Source: Fonsecaea monophora (Eukaryota; Ascomycota; Eurotiomycetes; Chaetothyriales; Herpotrichiellaceae). Taken from it: DNA of 47,144 bases. The notes beneath the pieces were generated by a model. That model did no database searches and had not been told where the DNA came from. It saw only the letters and a list, made by a program, of their open reading frames with translations. Both the position numbers and the translations under genes were made by a program. Below, in pieces: positions 41,139-47,144 of the stretch. How positions within the stretch are numbered: position 1 is the first letter of the stretch; every line of letters begins with the position of its first letter. The stretch is taken from contig NW_019174099.1 of the NCBI RefSeq assembly GCF_001642475.1, positions 1-47,144 of the forward strand, written 5' to 3'.

Positions 41139-42620
41139 ACTTCACAGTGAGACATGTCAAAGATTTTTGGATGGAGCGTAGGCCGGAGTAACACATTGTT
41201 AACTGTTCTTATTATAGGGCTGCAGAACCTTTCCTCGAACATGCTCTGTTATCGAAAGAAAGGCACTCCCAAGGGCGAGATTTCCTATCTTGAGGCAGAG
41301 AAGGCCAGGTTGGCTGAGGCTATCGAAACTGCTGACGCAGCTAAGAAAGGGCTCGAGAAGAAAGTTGAAGGTCTCGAAGGGGAGAGTATCAGACCGTCTA
41401 GCGAGCTTGAACAGGCCAAACCGACCGCACAGACGCGGCTTGATGAAGTGAAACCTAGTATCGTTTGGCGGAAGACAAGTGCCTCGCCTCCTGTCCTACC
41501 TACGACCAACTCCGACTAGAGACGGTTCAGGTTCCTCCTCGAACTCATACACAAGAAGGTACAAAATACTATGCTAGAGGGCTTGTGAGAAGGCTGATTG
41601 GGATGGCTGGGTCCTCTTCTCCTCATACACGAGCCCACCAATCTGTTTCCTCTACACAACGCTATTCTGTCTGTACGACGCGACCGACAATACCACCCTA
41701 CTCCTATAGCGGCGTGCAGAACGCAGCACCCCACCTAAGTGCCAGTTCGGCAAACCTTGAAAGGCTGAGTGAGAACTCACCGTTTTCTACAGCCGCCCAA
41801 CGTTGTTTTCGCAGGCTATCGCGGTCCGATATAGCCCCCTTTTACCGTCTCGCCACTATAACAACGCACATATTCTGGAGATCTGTCGAAACGGGGAGAA
41901 GAGATGGCAGCTACAATGTCCGAAACACTCTCCCTTTCCGCCTTCTTCACCACCATTTAACCTGGTCAACCCCGCGAGGTTGTCGAGACCGGAATTCCGC
42001 CTGCTCCCATCCATGCCACCCAAGACTCTTTGCCGAGCCGGCTCGCGATCTTCAACCTCTTCATCCACTCTCTGAAGACCGGACTCGGAGGACATAGTGT
42101 GGTCGAGCTCGTCCTGATCAGCGACGCCTTCTACTGCTCTCAGACTCCGGCTTCAGGGCCATCAACGCGATCGAGGATGCCGCCTCGCTAAGCGTTCTAT
42201 TTGAGGACTTTGAACTCTTCCACATGGCCCGAGACCGTGTGTTCCCGCTTTATGGTGAGACTGTCAAGTCTGGTGTTGTGGAGGCCAAAGAGCACAGCAA
42301 TCGACAAGGCCATATACGTGGGTAAAAAGAGAAGCAGCGTTCAACGTATCGTCCGCTGAAAAGATCGAGAAGCAAGCGATACCATAGCTAACTATCTAGC
42401 TCGCAGGCTCGAAGGATACCTATCACTCATCGACTGACTGACCGACCGACCTATCTACCGGACTGACACGACCTATATATTCGCGGCCGGGTCTATTGGT
42501 CATAACATGAAACACCAGAGGCAGAGGAGGAGGGGACAGGGAGGAATATGTGTGTGAGCAAGAGAGAGAGCAGTCTAGGCTCTTCTTCACCTCGCATTCG
42601 TCCCAGAGCGCGTGGAACGA

Positions 42621-42880
42621 AAGAACTCCTCCACCTTGGCTCAATGAGGACACTACAACAACGTCATCTCCCACCGTATAATGCCCAACTTCATGGTCAA
42701 AACGGGTGATCCGACAGGGACTGGCCGAGGTGGTTCAAGTATCTATGGCGACAAGTTTACCGATGAGACCCCCGTCCTTGAAGCATACTGGTGCAGGTGT
42801 GCTCAGCGTGGCCAACAGCGGGAAGGATAAGAATGGCAGTCAATATTTTATCGCGCTGGCGAAGACTCTCTCCCACCTGC
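42621..42880 (+). pseudogene. Fragment of a cyclophilin-type peptidyl-prolyl isomerase gene
   Basis: The plus strand encodes KNSSTLAQ, then a TGA at 42,645-42,647 where cyclophilins have Arg-Gly, then GHYNNVISHRIMPNFMVKTG, DPTGTGRGGSSIYGDKFTDE, and after a frame change near 42,765-42,780 LKHTGAGVLSVANSGKDKNG and SQYFIALAKT. These are signature cyclophilin stretches, including the residues around the catalytic Arg (HRI). Only the central part of the roughly 165-residue domain is present; N- and C-terminal ends are missing. Similarity is to the small PPIL1-type cyclophilins. It is clearly nonfunctional as written. Confidence 0.85.
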
Positions 42881-42929
42881 GCCCCTCCATCATGTTGCCA
42901 CGACCCTTGATCCTAGATTTCCTTCGCCG

Positions 42930-43654
42930 GCATATGAGCCTGTGAAGTCTGTAGGCGTTTTGTTCAAGGCCGAAGACGTAGCCACGAACCCGTGGTTGGT
43001 GGTCGGGCTGGGTCTGGCGGCCAGTATTGGCACCATGTGCGGCACAATGTACACTCACTCTGACAAGTAAGTTCTCTTCTGTCGTTGATCTGTCAAATTA
43101 GTGCATATGTTACGCTGACAAGATCTCCCATCTATGAAACTTACGAGGTGCTGGATGTTATTGAACCTTCCAGCGCCCGGAAACGAATGTCGGTCGGTCG
43201 TCGTACGCTCCCACGATCGACGCAGCTGCGTGGTTGACTAAGGGAACGGAGCAGCGCAAGACGTTCCCCTCGACCTTTGCGATCGATCGACCTATCGGCC
43301 TGCGAAACTCGACGGACGAATCTCGAACCGAGCGCCACGAGCACGATTCGATCGCCTGCGGATGCAAGCTTCAGGTACATAGAAATCCGCAAGGATAGAA
43401 GAGATTCCACGCCTACGAGGTGCCGTGGCAGGGGAGCGAGCAGCACTGTTGACTCCCGCATGAACAGCAGCATTCGGAAACTCTTGCGCTCAATAGATTT
43501 GGCATCTCCGAATGTGCAAGCTGTACGGAGACGAGCCAGTCAGCAGAAAAGTGTCGAGGCCCAAGCGGCTTTGAGAAGGGGCAGCACCAGTCTTCGACCA
43601 AGGGAGATGGGGACCTCTTTGAACCCATACAAGAGAAGGGTCAAATGAGAATAC
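42930..43654 (+). pseudogene. Degenerate membrane-protein-like exon pair
   Basis: VKSVGVLFKAEDVATNPW and the hydrophobic LVVGLGLAASIGTMCGTMYT end at a good donor (GTAAGT, 43,067-43,072). After an intron-like stretch ending CTGACAAG (43,120), SPIYETYEVLDVIEPSSARK continues, then meets a stop; other frames carry protein-like sequence up to 43,648. This resembles the C-terminal exons of a membrane protein, now disrupted. Family unknown. Confidence 0.35.
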
Positions 43655-43772
43655 TGTTGCCCTAACCCTATTGGGAAGGTTAGCCGAAGAATTTCCACCG
43701 CGGCACACAATAAAACTGTAAAACGCGCTAGATAGATTTCCTTACCTAATCAATCAATTCATTCCACTTACA
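43655..43772 (+). repeat. Probable 3' portion of a copia LTR
   Basis: The segment ends TTACA immediately before a copia-type primer-binding site, as an LTR should (terminal CA). A TG at 43,655 could be its left end, giving 118 bp, but the LTR may be truncated. It contains CCCTAACCCTA at 43,660-43,670. The matching right LTR is not identified, so the boundary is tentative. Confidence 0.45.
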
Positions 43773-43785
43773 GGTTATGAGCGCC
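43773..43785 (+). other. Primer-binding site complementary to initiator Met-tRNA anticodon region
   Basis: GGTTATGAGCGCC matches, over its first ten bases, the complement of the GCTCATAACC anticodon-loop segment of eukaryotic initiator tRNA-Met. Copia elements prime reverse transcription from that internal half-tRNA site. Location directly after the LTR end supports the call. Confidence 0.6.
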
Positions 43786-46700
43786 TAACACGCTTTATGC
43801 GCGTTGTTTTCTTTATCATCGACTTAATTCCTAGGTCGTCCTTTACTGGAATGGTCCAGTAATAACCTAGTCTACAACGAACCATCGGTTTTACGGTGGA
43901 TTTAGCCACAGACGTAAGGGCGTGCTGTGGAGGCTACGAGACAGCGCCAAACCAACCAAAACGAGTTTAAAAGGTGTTCTGAAGGAATAACCTATCCTAT
44001 CCTTTCATCGAACGAACGATTATCGATTCAGGACCCGTCGACGGCCTAAGTTCCACTCTCCTATCACGCTAATAGGGATAATCGGCCGCGAGCCAATACC
44101 TATTCGATCCACTAGAACTACGCTTCGGTTAGCGTATTCTATACAATGGGGGGGTTTAATAACGGCGGAAAGAATCGCCTAATCTTACAGGGTAAATCTA
44201 ACTACGCAGTGTAGTTACCGGCATATGAAATGGAACTACGGACGTAGGAATGTCATAATGTAATAATACGCTTAGTGCTTATACATCTAGACGAGATGGA
44301 TAGTAACTTAAAGAGAAAGCTTATGGACGACTTCCTGGTACGTAAGTAAACGCGACCTGAGAAGGGCTTTACGAAAGAAGAACTTAAGGTAGCCTATTAG
44401 GATTAGGTCATCCCGGAAATTAAGAAGTTTAACGCATGGGAGGTAGTAAATTCTAAGGTATAAGGGATCATCTATAATCTCTGCGGTAATTACATTAAGC
44501 CACTTATTATCTAGGAGAGGATAGTAAAGGGTGTCCTAGCGAAGCTTAAGAAGGCTTATAAGTAATAGGGTCTTACGGTAGTCTTTCATTAGATAGTTCT
44601 GCTTAATAGTTACTCTCTTAAACGGTTTATAACACTCGAAGAGTATGTTAATAAGTTGCGAACTAACCGCGTAAGTTTCGAGGCGCTTAAACTCGACTTT
44701 ACTAATGACGTCTGGGTATCTATCTTCCTAAATGAATTAGGAGAGGATTATGAGACGGTAGTCTCTCGGATACTTAACTTATTAAGAGGAAAGGTAACCT
44801 TTGACGACGCCGTTAAGAAGATCTTTTAGTATAATATGCGGAGGGCATTATAAGTAACTAGATCTGAACATTCTAATTAAGCTAATGTATTTAAGACATA
44901 GTCGAAGGGTTAATTTAATAGCTCCGGTAATAATAAAGGTAAGAAGAATAACGCTAATAATAACTAATCTAAAGGGAAAGATGGAAAATGAGCTTACCGG
45001 ACACACTAGACTAATGATCATACATGGAAGCATTGTTTTTCTAATCTAGATCGTGTCGATCGGGAAGAACAGTTATAGAGTCGTAAGAAGGATAAAGGAA
45101 AGGAAAAGGCGAATGTAAATGCTTCGATAATCGACTAATTAATCCCGGAATTCATTGAGAGGATTAGGAATGAAGCCGGTAGACGAGACTCTCCTAGAGA
45201 TAGGGGGGTAGAGGCTAATCAGGCCTATATCTACGCCGTTACTACCTCGGAAGTCGCTATCTATAGTACTAAGGAAGAGGGCTTTCTCTTAGATAGTGAC
45301 GCCTTCTACTACATAACCTATTTAAAAGCGAATTACATTAACTACCGAAAAGAGGAGATGATAGCACGATTAGTAGATTACAGCGAGATCGTGTCCGAAG
45401 GCTATAGCGATGTTATTATCGATTGCGAACGAGACGGAGTTACGATACTAGTTCGATTCGATAACGTCTGGTATTTTCTAGACCTCGGCGTAAATCTATT
45501 GAGTATTCGGGCCCTTAAGGAATAAGGATTCGTTACTATTCTCGAAGAGATTCCTGACCTAATTAATACTAGCCTTTATAAAGGTAAACGACGGGTTACG
45601 AGCATTTAGAGAGATGGAAGGAGATACCTTCTCGATATGAAGAATGGCGTCTCGCCTCTAGTCTAGGTTCATCGGGACGATTCGATTAATGCTTTATCTA
45701 TAAAAGGCGGCGAGACGGCGAGACTATAGTACTGACGAATGGGCTACCTATCTCTTAAATACCTTAATCGACTTAAGAAGGTTATAATAGGCATCGATTT
45801 TACTAATTCATTTAGTAAACTCTACGAGGATTACATTCTAGCGAATTAATCTCGTATACTAAGAAGAGGAGTAACGAGCGGATCGGTAACGAGGCTAAAT
45901 AAGCTGATTTACACCGATCTAGTAGGACTAATCATACCGGCGTCGATTACTAGCAGTAGATATATCATGACTATTACTGACGACTACTCTAGACGAGTAG
46001 TTCTCTATTTTCTTAAGATAAAGGCCGAGGCGGCGACCTAGATAAAGTATTATATCGCGAACGCTATGAATACTAATCTACCGGTTATTACTATTCGTGT
46101 TGATAACGGGGGTGAATACGAAGGCTCTAACTTACGTAACTACCTTAAATAGGCCGGAATCTATTAGGAACCTACCGTACTATATAGTCCGGAGTTAAAC
46201 GGCGTTGCGGAACGTCTTAATCGAACGCTAATGAGTAAAATAAGATCGATGCGGAAGGACTTAGGATTGCCTAAGTATCTATAGGAGAACCTATTGTAAA
46301 CGGCGGCTTATTTACATAATCGCAGTCTAAATAGATCGATTAGATTTATGACACCATTTGAACGTTTTAATGGTAAATAACTGGATCTTAGTCATTTACG
46401 AATAGTTAGTAGTCGTACCTTCGTTTATATACTAAAAGAGAAGCGATAGGGTAAGTTAGCAGACCGTTCTAAGCCTTATATTATAGTTAGTTACGGAGCG
46501 GCCTCTTTAATTTACTGGGTATTCGATCCTGAGGAACGTAGAGTGTTTCGGTCTAGAGATGTTATCTTTAATGAGGATCAGAGCCGTTACTTTAAACTAG
46601 TGGAGGTTATAGAAGAGTTCGATACGGATGAGGATATCTAGGACGCATCGTTAGTTAATTACTTAGGGTTTATAAGAGAAGAACTACTAGATTTACTATA

Positions 46701-46979
46701 ATTACCTATGGAATAGGAAATGGTAGAACCTCAGGACGAGGAAATCGTACAATAGTAGACCATTTAAGACTCGGAATTACTATAGGAGTAAATGGCGGTC
46801 CCGCGCCGTAGTAGTAGGATCGCGAAACCGTCTCGTAAGCTGAGAGAGGCGGCGGCATCGGTAGTTACGTTATACCTCGGATAGGTAGCGATAACTGGCT
46901 ATAAGGTAGTATCTTATTCGTAAGCCATAAAAGGTCTAGATCGCGATCGCTGGAAATATACGATTTAATAGTAATATTA
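43773..46979 (+). mobile_element. Ty1/copia element body (gag-protease-integrase to RT start), inactivated by RIP-like stops
   Basis: After a 520-base leader one reading frame begins at ATG 44,296 and stays in register to about 46,965 without a visible indel (integrase and RT-start codons at 46,102 and 46,951 remain in frame with 44,296). It is interrupted by roughly forty stops, almost all TAA or TAG. Order: gag (SLKRFITLEEYVNKLRTNRV, ELGEDYETVVSRILNLL), a damaged zinc knuckle (HTWKHC kept), protease (FLLDSDAFYYIT; the usual DSG is DSD), pre-integrase (MGYLSLKYLNRLKKV), integrase with the DDE residues still visible (LIYTD, VDNGGEYEG, NGVAERLNR), C-terminal GKLADRSKP and RRSSRIAKPSRKLREA, and the first RT residues (AIKGLDRDRWK). 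RT and RNase H are absent from the window: other sequence starts at 46,980. The element cannot be active. Confidence 0.9.
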
Positions 46980-47144
46980 TGATGGGTTGAACCCAGAAGG
47001 AGGCTCGGTTCTGACGAACCAGCGCCAAGACTAACGACAGGACTAACGCCACCTCCTGATTGGCTAAATTTGCCTGTACATTGTACAGGTAAAATGCCGC
47101 TCCTGATTGGACGAGGCACGTACCGTGCAAGGGATACCGAATCC
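46980..47144 (+). repeat. Hairpin-rich, non-RIP-like sequence, probable left end of a younger LTR
   Basis: Starting with TGATGGGTTGAACCC directly at the point where the older copia RT frame stops, base composition changes: CA and TG dinucleotides are common again. The 165 bases contain short inverted repeats GGGTT/AACCC (46,984), GGTTC/GAACC (47,007), CCTGTACA/TGTACAGG (47,073) and GCACG/CGTGC (47,116), plus direct repeats GACTAACG (47,029 and 47,041) and CTCCTGATTGG (47,053 and 47,100). TATTA at 46,975-46,979 may be the left target-site copy. The element continues beyond the window end. Confidence 0.55.

Larger units (their letters stand above)
37726..42620. other. Graveyard of degenerate coding fragments, no intact gene
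   Basis: Short protein-like pieces lie in shifting plus-strand frames: WDDLITVETLTDDKGEHCPC and LCVKFLQHAPWKMPKER (38,405-38,570), LLVVEFILILARIPRYLNW (near 39,425), EANIDLHTLRYYILPGRGF and YLTAGFIKDGFKAE (40,790-40,909), a coiled-coil piece EISYLEAEKARLAEAIET to SELEQA (41,278-41,420), and SDSGFRAINAIEDAASLSVL, FHMARDRVFPLYGETVKSGV (42,140-42,270). None opens for the length of a normal gene. Tandem ATGG units occur at 39,561-39,576. I recognise no family with confidence. Confidence 0.5.

Noticed and set aside
1..47144. CRISPR arrays, rRNA and tRNA genes
   Set aside because: No regularly spaced repeats were seen, no rRNA-like sequence, and no convincing tRNA cloverleaf with a GGTTCGANTCC-type arm. 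By-eye search could miss a tRNA with an intron.

Overview
The window looks like nuclear DNA of a filamentous ascomycete (Pezizomycotina). Gene density is moderate and introns are short (about 49-214 bp, with GTANGT-like donors and nearby CTAAY-type branch points). The genes are ordinary eukaryotic ones: a CIA-pathway diflavin reductase, the CCR4-NOT deadenylase, a PROPPIN, a PET100 homologue, a complex I subunit and a serine palmitoyltransferase small-subunit-like protein. A Ty1/copia element carries the signature of repeat-induced point mutation (RIP). I cannot name the species; an affiliation with Eurotiomycetes or Dothideomycetes is only a guess.

Positions 1-28 kb are gene-rich and mostly intact. 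In order they hold: a His/Asp/Gly-rich protein of unknown function; TAH18; a peroxisomal-type copper amine oxidase (minus); a small two-exon NDUFB3-like complex I subunit (minus), divergent from the CAF1/POP2 deadenylase; a PROPPIN (minus), divergent from an OCRL-like inositol polyphosphate 5-phosphatase, so a phosphoinositide reader and eraser share one promoter region; an 85-residue protein behind a microsatellite leader; a MYND zinc-finger gene with two frame breaks; an F-box protein; a DHA1-type MFS transporter; PET100; and an SPT small-subunit-like membrane protein.

Positions 28-36 kb are transitional: a 2.4-kb gene-poor stretch, a DUF89/ARMT1-type gene that has lost its N-terminal part, a frameshifted copia relic directly next to that break, other degenerate coding-like sequence, and then an intact tartrate/D-malate dehydrogenase-type gene (minus).

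Positions 36-47 kb are a gene graveyard. About 7 kb of degenerate, frameshifted coding fragments (including a piece of a cyclophilin and an imperfectly duplicated exon/intron block) run into a copia element. That element keeps one gag-protease-integrase reading frame of almost 900 codons without a visible indel, but it is interrupted by roughly forty stop codons, nearly all TAA or TAG. It stops at the beginning of the reverse transcriptase, where hairpin-rich sequence that is not mutated in this way (a probable younger LTR) runs off the window end.

No CRISPR array, rRNA, convincing tRNA, biosynthetic cluster or clearly new enzymatic system was seen. The most informative signals are the two differently decayed copies of the same copia family, the hairpin array at the right edge, a composite CRE/12-mer motif found in two promoters, and several broken genes.
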